64,000 bases of DNA from assembly GCA_026826555.1 (NCBI GenBank), contig JAKSZT010054565.1:7797551-7861550 (forward strand). The letters run 5' to 3'. The DNA comes from Tolypeutes matacus. Taxonomy: Eukaryota > Chordata > Mammalia > Cingulata > Chlamyphoridae. Below the pieces are notes generated by a model, which saw only the letters and a program-made list of their open reading frames with translations, was not told the origin of the DNA and ran no database searches. A program made the translations under genes and the position numbers. Positions 21,030-32,895 of the stretch are shown one piece after another; position 1 is the stretch's first letter, and the number at the start of each line of letters is the position of its first letter.

Positions 21030-21340
21030 TTCAACAGAAACAATTATCTGCTGAATGCCAAAGATAGTAGAAGCTCTGTGAAAACCTAGAGAAGAAACAC
21101 ACACACACACACATTGGATGCCTACTATCTGCCATACACTTGAATGCATTCTGTGTAAGTTCCATCCACGGAGCTTACAGTATATCACGGACACATAAAG
21201 AATGATGAGTTCAGGCAATGCACAAGATCTGCCTAAAGAAAGTTTCAAGCAAAGCACTCTAAGGGTGCTAGCTGGGTAACTAAGGGAAGGCTTTATGTGG
21301 AAGATGGCGTCTGAAATATATTTATCTCACATATATGTAC
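21030..21340 (-). mobile_element. L2 LINE 3' end, antisense
   Basis: TGGATGCCTACTATCTGCC, GGAGCTTACAGTATATCACGG and GGGAAGGCTTTATGTGGAAG match the antisense order of the L2 3' UTR (size-of-class, total-length and shipment-of-effect landmarks common to the family). An (AC)n tract at 21097-21113 interrupts it. Confidence 0.5.
21097..21113. repeat. (AC)n microsatellite
   Basis: Eight and a half AC units. Confidence 0.95.
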
Positions 21341-21607
21341 ATTTGCTGTGTGCTTGTTGTGAGAATCCCAAGAGAACCTGATGTGGGTTGTAGAGGGTGG
21401 TTATGTCTGATAAATTTGTTGGCTCATGGTTCTGGCAGGCATTTATTTGCATGAGTGGGTATCATAGAACAAAGAAGGCCTGGAGCAATATATTTCACAT
21501 CCAGATCCCTCGGGATAGTAAAGGACAAGCCAGGGAGATGATGCCCACAGGGACAAAGTCCACAGGAAGAGATTCCACAGGGAGAAAAGGAATGAATTGT
21601 TTCCATG

Positions 21608-21925
21608 AGAATTTTTTTTTTAAATGAGAGTTGTAGGTTTATAGAAAATCATGCATGAAATACAGAGTTACCTATTTTTAACACTTGCATTAGTGTAACA
21701 TTTGTTGCAATTCATGAAGGAATGTTTTTGTAATTGTACTATAAGCTAATTGTCCATCTTTTACAATAGGGTTCACTTTTTGTGTCGTGTAGTCCTGTTT
21801 TTTTGCTTTTAATTTTTATTCTAGTCACATGTATACAACCTGAAACTTCTCCTTTTAACCACATTCTCATAAGTAATTCTGTGCCATTAATTATGTTCAC
21901 AATGTTGTGAGGTTTTTGAGGTTTG
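21608..21925 (-). mobile_element. L1 3' UTR fragment, antisense
   Basis: A T9 tract is followed by GTTGTAGGTTTATAGAAAATC, CTTGCATTAGTGTAACATTTG, GTACTATAAGCTAATTGTCC and CACAATGTTGTG. This is the antisense order of an older L1 3' UTR with its poly(A) on the left. No target duplication was identified. Confidence 0.65.
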
Positions 21926-24353
21926 AAGCATAAGCAGCCATGGCTTTGGGACCCTGGAGGCAAAATACAAAGCACAGTTCCTTCTTTCCTTTCTGTGGAG
22001 TTCAAAGGTACTTCAAAGGAGGCAGACCAGAACAGGGGAATAGCGTTCTCATGGAGGCCACCATCAGGGCACAATGCAAACATTGGTGAGGAGCCTTTTG
22101 GGGGGCCGGGTGGGCACAAACGGACATGTCCTGGAATGTGGTCTGGCACAGGGTAGAATCAAGGAGAAGCTGTGTGGACTTTGCCCCCATCAGAGTCTGC
22201 CGGGTTGTGCTCAGGCAGCTATCCTGAAACTCAGAGGTTGATTTTGCCCTTGCAGAATTGGGAAAAGAAGTGTGGACTGGCATGTAGGCACATTTCTGTG
22301 CCTCTTTTCAGGAAGTCAAACACTCTGGGCTGGGAGAGAGGCTTCTGGGGCTCAGAACCACACTTCCTAGAGAAGTTTGAGTCTACATAGATGTTTAGAA
22401 AGTTAAGAACCAAAACAAGCACCTGAAATAAAATCAAACCATCATATTCATAACTGGACCATATTAAGTTGAAAAAACTTAGTTTTAGACAGAGATAGAT
22501 TTCTACACTTATCTGTTCCCCAAAATTGAATTTTTACAAATATCTGTTTTAAAATACTAAGTTATATACACAATCACCATATTTGTCCATCCCAGTCTAG
22601 TTTGTGGTCATTCTCATCATCAGCTCCAGTAAGTACAGCTGAACCAAATACACATCAATCACTAAGTTAACCTGAGGAAAATCAGTCAAGCCACAGACCT
22701 ATTTCTCAGGACTAGACAGGCAAGTTAGAGAAGACCCCTCCAGAAAACTCTTTTTGTTCATTGATTAGGCACACAGTACAGGTAGAGGTCCCTGCATTGC
22801 TATCACATTGTTTAGAGGGATGGTGGTTTCCCCGGGGATCACTTCCAGACAGATTTGGCCACAGGCTTTGGAAATCTTCATGGAACTGACCTTGCTTAGC
22901 AGCTTTTTCTCTTTGCTTTGGTTCTCCACCTCTGCCAATGATGGAAATGTCAGTTACTTCCCTGGAGTAATCCAAGTTTTAACTTCAGAAACCTGAATTT
23001 GCTTTTTAAAATCTTCCTGATTTCCAGACACTAGCAGAGAGGCCAAGGGAAGTGGGCCTGATGCACTAATCAGGCTCTCTGAGATATCATCACTTCCACA
23101 TCCTTGTTGCTAATGTTGATAGAGATCACCTCCATTTCCTACTCCCATCTCCAACTTCACTCTGTAGAGGCTTCCCCAAAGAAAGCAGGATCTTCTGGTT
23201 CTGCCACACTCCTACAATATTACTGAGAGAGGAAGCAAAGAATAGAAGCATCTTCTGCTCCTGTTTTAAGTATCTTTTCCCTCCTCACTTTTCATTCCCC
23301 CCCAGCCTTGCCAGCCCACAACCATACTACCTCAGTAGGAGGTAAATAAAGCAGTATGTGGGGCATCACCCAGAGGAATTAGCTTCATATTTTCAGGGAA
23401 GTCTCTTAAACACCAAGACTTTCTCCCTGGGAGAGGCAGAGGGGTACGAGGGAACTCTCTGTCAGAAGTCAAGAGGCAGTGTCTGGGATTTGGGGAAGGA
23501 AGCACAGAAAGCCAATGTCCAGGATGTTGGCATCACATGCCCTTTTCAAGGCTCTATTGCTGTCACTTTGCTTGTCCTTTTTAGAGAAAAAGAGTCAGGA
23601 GAAAGAATGGGAGAGTTGAAAGGGGCAAGAAGGGTAAGGAAAATAGCTGCATTGAAAATGCCAAGCTCTTGCTTTGATTTACTGTTTTCTTATTTTCACA
23701 AACCATTATCTTTTTCACACCCCAAAGTGACTCGCATCTTTGGCTGTCATTCTTCCTCCAGATCCTGACCCCATTTCAGCTCTGAGATGTCTGAAACAAT
23801 GCCTCCTCAAGAGCCAATCTTTCCACCCCTTCCCTTCTAGCACTCCATCCTCCCATCTGGATTTGTCATCTTTGAACAACCACACACCTCTCATTTCTCT
23901 CTAGAGGATATTAACTCTTTGTCTTCTTAGCACCATCCAGCCAAAGTGGCCTTAGTTATCAAAATACTGAACCACCTCCCTTCTTTTGGGAGAACTAGTC
24001 CTCACCTAGCTCCAGGTATGTAATTAGAATGGAAGCTGCCATCTTTTTGGGGAATGGGCACCTATCCTAAGCTAGGCCAAATATTGTATAAGCACAGTAG
24101 CAACCGTGATTCGTCTAGGGATGGAGCTGTGGTCAAGGTAGTCCAATCAGAATGCTTTCACGGAGATTTCTAATTTGAGCTGGTGGAAGAAGATCCTTTC
24201 TGTCTCTGGTTATGAAGTTATTATGATCAGGGCTTATAGCTGTGGGTGCCCAGGTTCCCTGCTTTGCAAAAAAGTCACTCTGAAAGATTGAGGCCATCAA
24301 GCAAAGAGAAGAACAAATGAATGCTAGGGAAAATCTTTTTGCTTTTTGAGTTC
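21926..24353. other. Unassigned sequence
   Basis: No gene recognised. 136-codon frames at 21739-22149 (minus) and 23358-23768 (plus) show no domain, signal or splice arrangement. I can name no repeat here with confidence. Confidence 0.5.
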
Positions 24354-24370
24354 CTGGTTCTAGCTATTTT
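24354..24370. repeat. SINE target-site duplication, left copy
   Basis: 17 bp matching 24778-24794 with one transition. Confidence 0.85.
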
Positions 24371-24777
24371 TTAAATTTAGTTATTATTTATTTATTTATT
24401 CCTGCCCCCCGCCCCATTGTTGTTTTTGCACTCGCTGTCTGCTCTCTGTGTCCATTCACTGTGTGATCTTCTGTGTCTGCTTGTCTTCTCTTTAGGCAGC
24501 ACCAGGAACCGATCCTGGGAACTTCCAGAATAGGACAGAAGTGCTCAATTTCTTGCACCACCTCAGCTCCCTGGTCTGCTGCTTCTCTTATTGTCTTTCT
24601 TCTGTGTCTCTTTTTGTTGCATCATCTTGCAGCTCTAGCACTCTGCATGGGCCAGCTCTCCACTTGGCCAGCTTGCTGTGCAGGCCAGCTTGCCTTCACC
24701 AGGAGGCCCCAGGAATCGAACCCTGGACCTCCTATATGGTAGATGGGAGCCCAAACATTTGAGCCAAGTCTGCTTCC
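24371..24777 (-). mobile_element. DAS-type tRNA-derived SINE (DAS-III-like)
   Basis: On the minus strand the element begins GGGAAGCAGACTTGGCTCAA. It has a good pol III B box (GGTTCGATTCC, complement of 24712-24722) and a degenerate A box near 24756-24766. It continues with GGCCTCCTGGTGAAGG and the long body with AGCTGGCC, GATGCAACAAAAAG and AATAAATAAATAA near its 3' end (left side). About 407 bp, it resembles the DAS SINE family known from the nine-banded armadillo. A perfect-length 17-bp duplication flanks it (CTGGTTCTAGCTATTTT at 24354-24370, CTGGTTTTAGCTATTTT at 24778-24794, one mismatch). The right copy is followed by AA, as expected for L1-driven insertion. This is the best clue to the host. 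Confidence 0.9.
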
Positions 24778-24794
24778 CTGGTTTTAGCTATTTT
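24778..24794. repeat. SINE target-site duplication, right copy
   Basis: 17 bp ending in TTTT and followed by AA, the L1 endonuclease signature. Confidence 0.85.
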
Positions 24795-24949
24795 AAAGAT
24801 AGCTACAACTATGCCCTTCTTTGGGTTTCCTGAATCAATCCTCCTTTTGAATTTAAGAGCCAATAAATTCCTAATTTTGACTTTGCCAATTTGAGTTAAG
24901 TTGCAACGGAGAGATTCCTGCTCTGTCTCACATTAGTAGTGACTCCCTA

Positions 24950-25400
24950 ATCACCTGTCCCAGTGTCCCTTCCTTAGTCCTCATCCCCTTGGAAGACCTC
25001 TAGAGAATTCAATACTGCTAGTCATATACTTATTCCATGAGCCCACACCTTGCTGGTTTTCTTTCTCACATCCCCCAACATCAGCTCTGAATCACTTTCT
25101 TTTGGCTCGTCTGATGACCTCTGTAAATACTTCCACCTCCTGACTTCTCCTTGCTCCCCTAAAGATCTGCCCAGAGTCTGAACCTTCTCTGCATACTCTT
25201 TTCCTCAGGGCTCATCACTCACATGTCCTTGATAGTTATTTCTTAGTGGTTCCAAGATTCCTAGATCCAGCCCTGACTTCTCTCTTAACTATAATTCAAG
25301 GCTACTTACCCAGCAGTCCATCTCTTCAATAGGCTCAACATGTCTCAAAAGGAACACAGCACCTTCCACAGAAAATGTGACATTTTTGTTAGGAACTAGG
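24950..25400 (+). mobile_element. Probable L2 fragment, sense
   Basis: CCAGCCCTGACTTCTCTCTTAAC followed by CCATCTCTTCAATAGGCTCAAC and CATGTCTCAAAAGGAACACAG fits the L2 reverse-transcriptase region that normally reads ATTTCATGTCCAAAACAGAACTC. Diverged. Confidence 0.5.
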
Positions 25401-25722
25401 CTCTGAGACTGCTGAGCTAAAGTCAACTCTGGATATCTCCCCAACTTCCTTTGTGTCTCATCTCAGGAAACAGGCTTAGAGGGCTTTACAAAGGTCAGAA
25501 CATTAATAAGCAGCAGAGCCAGAACTTCCAATTTCTGTTTCCCAAACCATCCTTCCCCTGAACCCTCTTGAACTACAGGATAACACTAAAGGAGAAAGTT
25601 TGCTTTTGGGCTGAGGATGACCACCTGCTTCAATAATGAAAATCTCATTTCACAAAGTAGAAGACTGGAATCTGGAAATCTTCAAATGCAATATATTGGG
25701 TTATTCCTTGATTTTATCCACA

Positions 25723-25746
25723 TTGTTGTTGTTGTTGTTGTTTTTT
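25723..25746. repeat. (TTG)n microsatellite
   Basis: Seven TTG units followed by a T run, next to a C11 run at 25753-25763. Confidence 0.95.
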
Positions 25747-25750
25747 CAAA

Positions 25751-25821
25751 AGCCCCCCCCCCATCAAAAGCTTTCTGACTTGCCAGATCATTTCCACCAA
25801 GTGTGTCTTTCTGTTGAAATC
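25751..25821 (+). repeat. ~70-bp direct repeat, left copy
   Basis: Matches 26621-26687. Apart from a longer C run here, the copies differ by three transitions over about 66 bp. Core words are TTTCTGACTTGCCAGATCAT and CCACCAAGTGTGTCT. Confidence 0.9.
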
Positions 25822-25834
25822 CGATTCTGAGAAT

Positions 25835-26430
25835 CAAAGGTTTTCAGATTTTAAGGGAACCCAGAGGTCACCTAATACAAACTTCTGCACAATACACACT
25901 GTCTGATTATACAGCAGATTAATGATCCTTATGCCTCAGCTCAAATAGCTGGGTGATGGAAAGCCCACCAAGGTAGCCTTTGAGAACTCGATTAACGCTG
26001 TTTGTTAGAAATGCTTCCTTATATTGAGAGAAACATTTCCTGTGTAGCTTCTACCCACTGTTGCCAATTGTTCCCTCTGCAGTCCCACAGCAGTTTTTCC
26101 AATATGTGAAGACTGTCCTCAGTCAGACACCATTACATCTCTTTCTTTCTGGCCCAACATCCTCAGTCCTTCAGGTGACATGATTTCAAGCCCTTTCCCT
26201 TCTAGACCTTTCACATTTAAGTTGTCAATCTTCTTCTTAATTGATGACTCTCTAACTGACCACACCATTCCATATGGCATCTGAACAGTACCAGCCAAAG
26301 TGGGGCTTTCTCCTCTCTTGTTCTGGACACTCTGTATTTATTAGTGCAGCCAAAGATCCCATTAACTACTTCAAAATCCCTTAAGATCTTGATGAATTTG
26401 GACAGGTTCCAAGCCTGCTAATGCAACCTT
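25835..26430 (-). mobile_element. L3/CR1 LINE fragment, antisense
   Basis: Left to right: CCAGAGGTCACCTAATACAAAC, GATGGAAAGCCCACCAAGG, TTAGAAATGCTTCCTTATATTG, GTGTAGCTTCTACCCACTG, CATGATTTCAAGCCCTTTCC and TTGTTCTGGACACTCTG. This is the antisense order of the CR1-like L3 3' end common to amniotes. Very diverged. It sits between the two copies of the ~70-bp direct repeat. Confidence 0.65.
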
Positions 26431-26620
26431 GTAATGAGAACAAAAGCTGGTGGCGGCATCATCTTTCTTCCACAGGAAACTTATAAAGGCTCCTTTGAAT
26501 GGTGCTTTCAGATAATTAAGCTTCTCTGGATGTGACAGACATAAGACCTGACTAGTCTACAGCAAGGATATGTCTCTGAGTTTGTTGGCAAGACCATTAC
26601 CAGATTCAGCTTGCTGTCCT

Positions 26621-26687
26621 AGCCCCCCATCAAAAGTTTTCTGACTTGCCAGATCATCTCCACCAAGTGTGTCTCTCTGTTGAAATC
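26621..26687 (+). repeat. ~70-bp direct repeat, right copy
   Basis: About 95% identical to 25751-25821, with start points 870 bp apart. The flanking sequence is unrelated. Confidence 0.9.
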
Positions 26688-26939
26688 TTTGGTGCACTGG
26701 GGTATTACAAGATTCTGTTCAGTTTCTGAGCTTTAGTCCTCTTTATTTCCTCCTAACTGATAAAAACAGGGGGATTAGGGTTTGAATATGTTGAGATTGT
26801 TTTCAGGCAACAAAAACCAATGCAGTTGGCCTCAGCAAAAAGCCAAATATGATGCTAAGGTATTTCATGAATATAATAGAAGGTGGTGGGAGATACACAG
26901 GTATCTTCCTTTCAAGTTTTAAATTCTTGGGTGTCCTAA

Positions 26940-27110
26940 GTCATGTTTTCTAAAAGCAAAGTCTAAGAAGGGATTCCTTATACAAGAGATTTATTGAAAA
27001 ATGCTCTCAGGAGATATTTATAAAAGAGTGAGATAAAGAGGAATGAAGCAAAAATGTGCTTGCAGAAGTCTAGTCTTAACCTGATTCTAAGGGGTGCTTT
27101 AACATGTGGA
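26940..27110 (+). repeat. Ancient interspersed repeat, relative of 2070-2310
   Basis: Same block order as 2070-2310, at low identity by eye. Family not named. Confidence 0.35.
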
Positions 27111-27418
27111 CTGAACCACAGAAGTTGGCCAGGTCCATCCTGAGAAGGAAAACAAGAGAAGTGGTGCCTAACCTCCTAGACATTACCAGGATAACAGCTC
27201 CTGTCAGCCCAGAATAATCCTGAAAAGGGCATAAGGATGAACATCCATAGCAGTTGGGCAATGGGTACACAAGCCAGGAAAAAGGGATTTTGGATGGGAC
27301 ACCAACAGTATCTGCTTTAGGGAGAACTCTCTCCCTGAGCTAAGACAGAGAGGCAGTATCATCCAGCACAGCCATGGCCAGTGTGAGTCTTCCATTTTGT
27401 ATCCAGGATTCTTCATTG
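27111..27418. other. Unassigned sequence
   Basis: No gene recognised. Possibly a continuation of the repeat at 26940. Confidence 0.4.
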
Positions 27419-27419
27419 C

Positions 27420-27555
27420 TCCAATATCTATTCAATGAGCATTAATGAATACATGCTATGTTCCAGGCCTTGTGCCAGGCTCTGGGGACATCGCAGTGAA
27501 TGTGACAGATGTGGTTTCTGCAGTTTACCTTGCAGAGAAGTGAGAATCATTGTGC
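27420..27555 (-). mobile_element. L2 3' end, antisense
   Basis: TATTCAATGAGCATTAATGAATAC, CTATGTTCCAGGCCTTGTGCC and GGCTCTGGGGACATCGCAGTG follow the antisense L2 3' terminus. Confidence 0.6.
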
Positions 27556-27594
27556 ACAGCCAACCCCAGTAGGAATTTCAAGACATTGTAGTGG

Positions 27595-27825
27595 AGCATA
27601 ATGGTTAGGAGAGTGTTCTCTGGGGCCCTGGTTCCTTCCGTACTAGCTCCATGACCCCAGGCAGTGACTTAACCATTTTAAGCTTCTGTTTTTCATGTCG
27701 GATAAAAAACAGAGCTCCCACTTTCTTTATAGATTTAGTGTATGTATGAAGATTAAATCAGATAATATCCAGAGTAGTTTCTTAGTAAGGTCAAGTAATA
27801 GTAAAAGTGTTATTATTATTGCCAC
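27595..27825 (-). mobile_element. MIR SINE, antisense
   Basis: Contains CATGACCCCAGGCAGTGACTTAACCATTTTAAGC and a following AAGATTAAATCAGATAATATCC. This corresponds to the GTGACCTTGGGCAAGTTACTTAACC and GGATTAAATGAG cores of MIR read in reverse. Confidence 0.7.
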
Positions 27826-28439
27826 AACATTGGCAATCAAACTTTCAGGAAGATAGTTTCTCAATACATTTTTTACTCCTATTTTAGTTTGTATGCATTG
27901 AGTCATGCCATGTGGCTACACTGAACTAGGACTGAGGTTGTGGTGGATGATGGACAGGCAGTGATGCTTTGACTCAGGGTCCTGTGGTGAAGTGCTTATT
28001 GCTCTCCTTCTCCCTAAAATCCTTTTGCCTCTGTCACCAGCTACCTCTCCTTTTTCCTTTTCCCTGATTTGGCCACCAGCAACTTCTGTGACTCTCCAGC
28101 AGTTTCCCCTAAACATTAATTTTGGTGTTCAGGAATGAGGCTGTAATGGATCTCAGGAATAATCAATCTGATCCAGAACTTCTGGCATAAACATGGACTC
28201 AGAAGGAGACGTTATGTGTCCCCAGATGAGTCTGAAACTGCTTGCAGACTTGGGAGAGGGCAGGGTCCCCTGTGTCATCAAGAAGTACTGTGGTTGAGCC
28301 CAACTCCTAGTCATTTCTATACACACACACACACACACACACAACAGATGAACCATTGTTTTTCTCAAAGGACACAAGGAGCTTTCTGGTTCCAGACTTG
28401 AGGAGGTTTATCTTCCCAATGTTTATGGACAACTTCTCT
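27826..28439. other. Unassigned sequence with (AC)n
   Basis: No gene recognised. An (AC)n run lies at 28321-28343. Confidence 0.5.
28321..28343. repeat. (AC)n microsatellite
   Basis: Eleven and a half uninterrupted AC units. Confidence 0.95.
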
Positions 28440-28859
28440 GAGGATTTACATAATCTCATCAGTTAGCTACACTATTATTTTAATGGGTATCAGCATAGAG
28501 CAGTAATCCCCAGTAATCCTCAGATTTTCTGGCAAACATGCTACAGAAAGGTTAATTCACCAAACATCACATTTTTCAAAAAGCTCAACATATGAAGAAG
28601 ATGCAGATGACCTATTGTACTTCTTTGTATTTTTTGCATAATAGTCCATATTAATGTTTACTTTTCTCACAGGACTTCATTAGGGTAGGATGTTCAGAGT
28701 CCAATTCCTCCCATTCCAGAGGGCAGAATGGGGTTTTTAGACCTCTGTATTGCAGCACCTCCAAGAAAAGCATCTACAGAGAATGCAGCCCTTTGTTAAA
28801 TGCCTCAAAGAAACGCAAGCCTGTAAAATAAGCAGATGCTTACAAACTGAAGTGGAAAA

Positions 28860-29130
28860 AAAATGAAACACAAATAGGAAATGAGTATTCTATCGAACAG
28901 CAATGCTTATATCTGGGAATGCATTGCTGCAGCCCCATCCCATAAATCCAACAGAAAGTTCATTTCTTTGCATGAAAGATCTGTTTGTGCAGTGTGATCA
29001 CTCACATGACCACTTAATTCCAAATCCAATTCACCACTAATTTCAAAATGCTCTCAAATGTGACAGACAGGTTTGTTTTCAGCTCCTGGGAGATTGAATG
29101 GTCAGCTTTATAATCGAACAGACAACAAAA
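28860..29130. other. Candidate conserved non-coding element
   Basis: Repeat-free stretch with GGGAATGCATTGCTGCAG, TTTGCATGAAAG (octamer-like), CCACTTAATTCC and TTTATAATCGAAC words. The composition is like enhancers in gene deserts. Only composition supports this. Confidence 0.2.
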
Positions 29131-31395
29131 GAGATCAGGATTGAGGAGCATTGGGAAAATGAAAATACTTTTTAACTTCCCAATGACCAAGCTAAATCTT
29201 TACCTTTCTGGCAAGTTACTCCTCAATTAAAGATGTGAAGATGAAAGAGCCAGCACCTACTCAGACCATGCTGGATTCATGCATTTCCTAGTTTTGTCCC
29301 AGTTAGTCCCCAGAGACCCAGAGATTTCTAAGCAACATCCTCCCCTAAAGGCCTGAGAAGGGCTTTCATATCAGAAGATCTTAATAAATGACTAGATTTA
29401 TGCATTCCTTTTGAGAAATATCAGGGGCATCCCTCCCTCAGTCCTCTGCACCATCATTCTTTCCAGCTAGAAATTTTATTTTAGTGGGGAGGAAAAAGTC
29501 AATCTGCCTAGAATTCCTACCACAGATTTATTTTGACTGGCACTAAGCACGTTATCAGTGATAGCCTAGCTTTGTCTGAAATCGCCATCTGTTTTCAGAC
29601 AAAGACAATCTCTACATCTTTAAGAAACCTGAAGCTAAAATGTGAATTACAGCTTTGGGGACATCCATTCCCAAACTACATTCACAAAAGAAACTAATGT
29701 ATAACATATTCAAAACTGACACTCTTCGAAATCTCTTCTTTTGACACAATATTAGTGAGCCTTGACATGCCTCAGGGTTAGAGTAGGTATAATGGGATAG
29801 AGATAGCTGACATTGTGCAGTGTCAATATCAATTTAGACCACCCGCTGTTCCTTATTTATTCTTATCATTGATTCTACAACATTTTCCCCTGTATCTTGC
29901 AGTTAAATTCTTTCTAAAATGACAAGTCCTTAAGGATTTATAGACATTTTCTCATGTTATAACAAATTACCATTCTTGCTAGAGTTCTGGTAACAACCTG
30001 CAGTGGAAATGGTACAGAAAAAAGGAAGATACTATCAAAGTGATCCCTAGCTGCTGAGATGGAAATGAACATGAGTCATTTTCAGATATAATCAAAATGA
30101 AAAAGTTAAGTCACAGTCATATTTCAGACTGTAAGATAAAAACAAATCTGAGTTCCATTCTCTGCTGCCAGCTCCTAAACATTGTACCTTGGGAGAAAGG
30201 GAAGCAAATGGAAATGCTAATTTGTTTATACTATACTATACATTTCTTTCCATAATCAGTATAGGAACTGATTTACTTCTTGGTCAGTCTGTACCCTCTT
30301 CCCAGCCAAAATATTCTACCTCAATTCTTAATCTAATATTAATATTCATATGTTGACAAATAAACAGATGTCCTATCCCAAGTCTGGAGAGCAGACTGAG
30401 ACCTTTTCTTTTTTTCTTCCAGAGGTTTCCAGGTTTTGTTGTCGTGGGCACTGCCAAGACAGACACCATAAATGAATGCATAATCATAACCCAACATATC
30501 ACCACTATTACCAAGCCCCACAACATACTACTGCTCACATTTTGAGGCTCAGGTCACACACTGCTCAGGCCTTCCCAGATTGGCTCAAACAAAATTATCC
30601 TCTCTACCCCTATGCTTGCTGTACTTTGGTCATGAGCCTTCTCATGGCCAGCCTTGTAGTAGGGTTCTGCAAATATCATTTCCTCTCTGGAACGGTGCAT
30701 TCTGAAGAGCCAAAGCCAGGTCTAATTCAGCCTTGTTTGCTCCCAGGTTTCCCTAGTCCAATATGATAGAGTCATCCATTAGTTGTCTGTTTTAATTTTT
30801 ATTTTAATATAAGGTTCAACCATATGAAATTTTCAATATTCAACAATTTTTTACCTATAAACAGGCAATTTTATATAACTCATCCTAACAGATGAAACAA
30901 AACCAGTGGTGGCGGCATCCATTTCTTTTAATGCTAACTTTCTCACTCACCCAAAGTCAAATTTCTTTTTGATTCCATCAAATTTCATACAGGTCCTGAG
31001 ACTGTATGCACTTTGCTTTTTTTGCCCAAATAATAAGTGGCATAGTAACCAAGCCTTACTTGGCTGACAGGCTGCTAGCCAATCAAAATGATTTAAACAC
31101 ATTTCATGGAAGCCCACACAGGACTATAACAGCTGCCTCTGGTTTAGTGACTTCTTTTGCTTTTTAATGGCAAAGATGCAAACCCTCCACTCTACTGTTG
31201 TTGTGGGGGGAAAAACACAAATTCCTTAATAAACATTTATGCTATCATCTCATTCTCTACCTCACTTCCATTTCTAGAGTCAAAATGGAAAGAAAAAGAA
31301 AAAAAAGCCCTCTGACTGAAGGTAATTTTCTTCATTATTAAAACAATTTAGATTTTCATTGCTATTTTTATTATATGTATTATATGGTTGTTGTT
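29131..31395. other. Unassigned sequence
   Basis: No gene recognised. Chance frames of 84-96 codons (30284-30538 minus, 30476-30766 plus) have no domain. The stretch at 30790-31050 is AT-rich with no repeat that I can name. Confidence 0.5.
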
Positions 31396-31399
31396 GATG

Positions 31400-31645
31400 T
31401 TAATATTATCATTACTAATCTCACACTTTATACATAGCATTTTACAACACTTTCAAATACATCATCTCACTTGTTCCCCAAACAATCCTCTAAAGGATGA
31501 CTCTCCTTATTTTATAACTAAAGAGACCAAAGAATTGAGAGTTTAACTGACTTTCTGAAAGGTACACCAGAATTAAACATGAGAGCAGACCTTTTGATTC
31601 CAAGGTCATTATCTTTTTGACTGGGCCACACACTGCCTTTTCTGG
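31400..31645 (+). mobile_element. MIR SINE, sense
   Basis: CATCTCACTTGTTCCCCAAACAATCCTCTAAAGG, then TTATTTTATAACTAAAGAGACC and GGTACACCAGAATTAAACATG, follow the sense order of a MIR-type SINE (ACTCATTTAATCCTCACAAC, CCATTTTACAGATGAGG, AGTGGCAGAGCC). Confidence 0.65.
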
Positions 31646-31689
31646 GAGAAGAATAAACACACTGAAAACAGTGTTTTAAAACAACAATG

Positions 31690-32545
31690 CAGTACAAGTA
31701 CACACCTATTAAAATGGCTAAAATCTAAAGAACTGACCATATTAATTGCTGGCGAGAATACTGAGCAACAAAAGCACTCAGTAATTGTGAGAATGCAAAA
31801 TGGTAAAATCAGTTTGGAAGATAACTTGGCAGTTTCTTACAAAGCTTAACTTAGCTTTATCACATGACCCGGAATTTGAGCACCTAAGTATTTATCCAAA
31901 GGAGTTGAAAACTTATGTCCACACAAACACTAGCACATGAATGTTTGTAGCAGTGTTATCACCCCAAACTGGAAGCAATCAAGAGGTATTTCAATAGGTT
32001 AATGGATAAACAAACTATGGTATATTCACACAATGGAATATCAGCAATAAAAAGAAATGAGCTATCAAAACATAAAAATACATAGAGGAATCTTAAATTC
32101 TTATTGCTAGATGAAAGAAGTCAGTTTGAAAAGGCTACATACTGAATGATTCTAACTATTATGACATTTTAGAAAATCCAAAACCATAGAGCCAGTGAAA
32201 AGATCAATAGTTACCAGGGGATTTGGAGAAGAGAGGAGATTAATGAATAGGTGAAGCACAGGGGATTTTTACAGTGGTGAAACTATTTTATATGATGCTG
32301 TCATAGTAGAACTGTACTGTTTCTCAGAGAGAGAAACTTAATATAAATTATGTAGTATAGTTAATAATGATGTATCAATATAAGTTCATTAATTGTAACA
32401 AATATTTCACATTAATGAAAGATATTAATAAGAGGGAAAACTGTGGGAGTGATGGGGGTGGATTAATGGAACTCTATATACTATCTGCTCAATTATTCTG
32501 TAAATCTAAACTGTATTTAAAATAACATCTATTAATTTAAGAAGA
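31690..32545 (+). mobile_element. Old L1 3' end (ORF2 C-terminus and 3' UTR), sense
   Basis: Landmarks in order: GGCGAGAATACTGAGCAAC, ATGACCCGGAATTTGAGC, CCAAAGGAGTTGAAAACTTATG, GCAGTGTTATCACC, ATGGATAAACAAACTATGG, CACAATGGAATATCAGCAATAAAAAG, then a 3' UTR with CTGTAAATCTAAACTGTATTTAAAATAA. Typical of mammalian-wide L1M subfamilies. Frames are broken. Confidence 0.85.
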
Positions 32546-32574
32546 AGATAGTCTTAGTGTGATAAGCTTGATAT

Positions 32575-32895
32575 GCAGGATAATGGCCCCCCAAAAGATG
32601 TTGATGTTCTCATCCACAGAATCTGTGGTGGCCCAATGTGATTGCAAGGGTCCTGAAAAACAGAAGAGGAATTAGAAGAGAGAACCAGAGAACTTGCAGT
32701 GTGAACATACCACTGTTGTCTTCAAGGTTGGAGGAAGGGGCCAGGAGCCAAGGAATGCAGGCAGCCTCGAGAAGCTGCAAAAGGCAAGAAATAGATTCTC
32801 CTAGGAGCCTCCAGAAGGAATGTAGCCCTGTCTGCACCTTGATTTTAGCTCAATGAGATCTATGCTGGACTTCTGACCTCCAGAACTGTATTATA
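32575..32895 (+). mobile_element. MLT1-like LTR (ERVL-MaLR)
   Basis: TGGCCCCCCAAAAGATGTTGATG, then GCCAAGGAATGCAGGCAGCC, AGATTCTCCTAGGAGCCTCC, CTGCACCTTGATTTTAGC and GACTTCTGACCTCCAGAACTG keep the order of MLT1 LTRs. The first bases are lost and no target duplication is visible. The 72-codon frame here is chance. Confidence 0.75.

Noticed and set aside
24473..24742. 89-codon plus-strand cysteine-rich frame
   Set aside because: Antisense of the DAS SINE.
26448..30920. Shared 13-mer TGGTGGCGGCATC at about 26448 and 30905
   Set aside because: Flanks do not align beyond a few bases; too short to support a repeat family.
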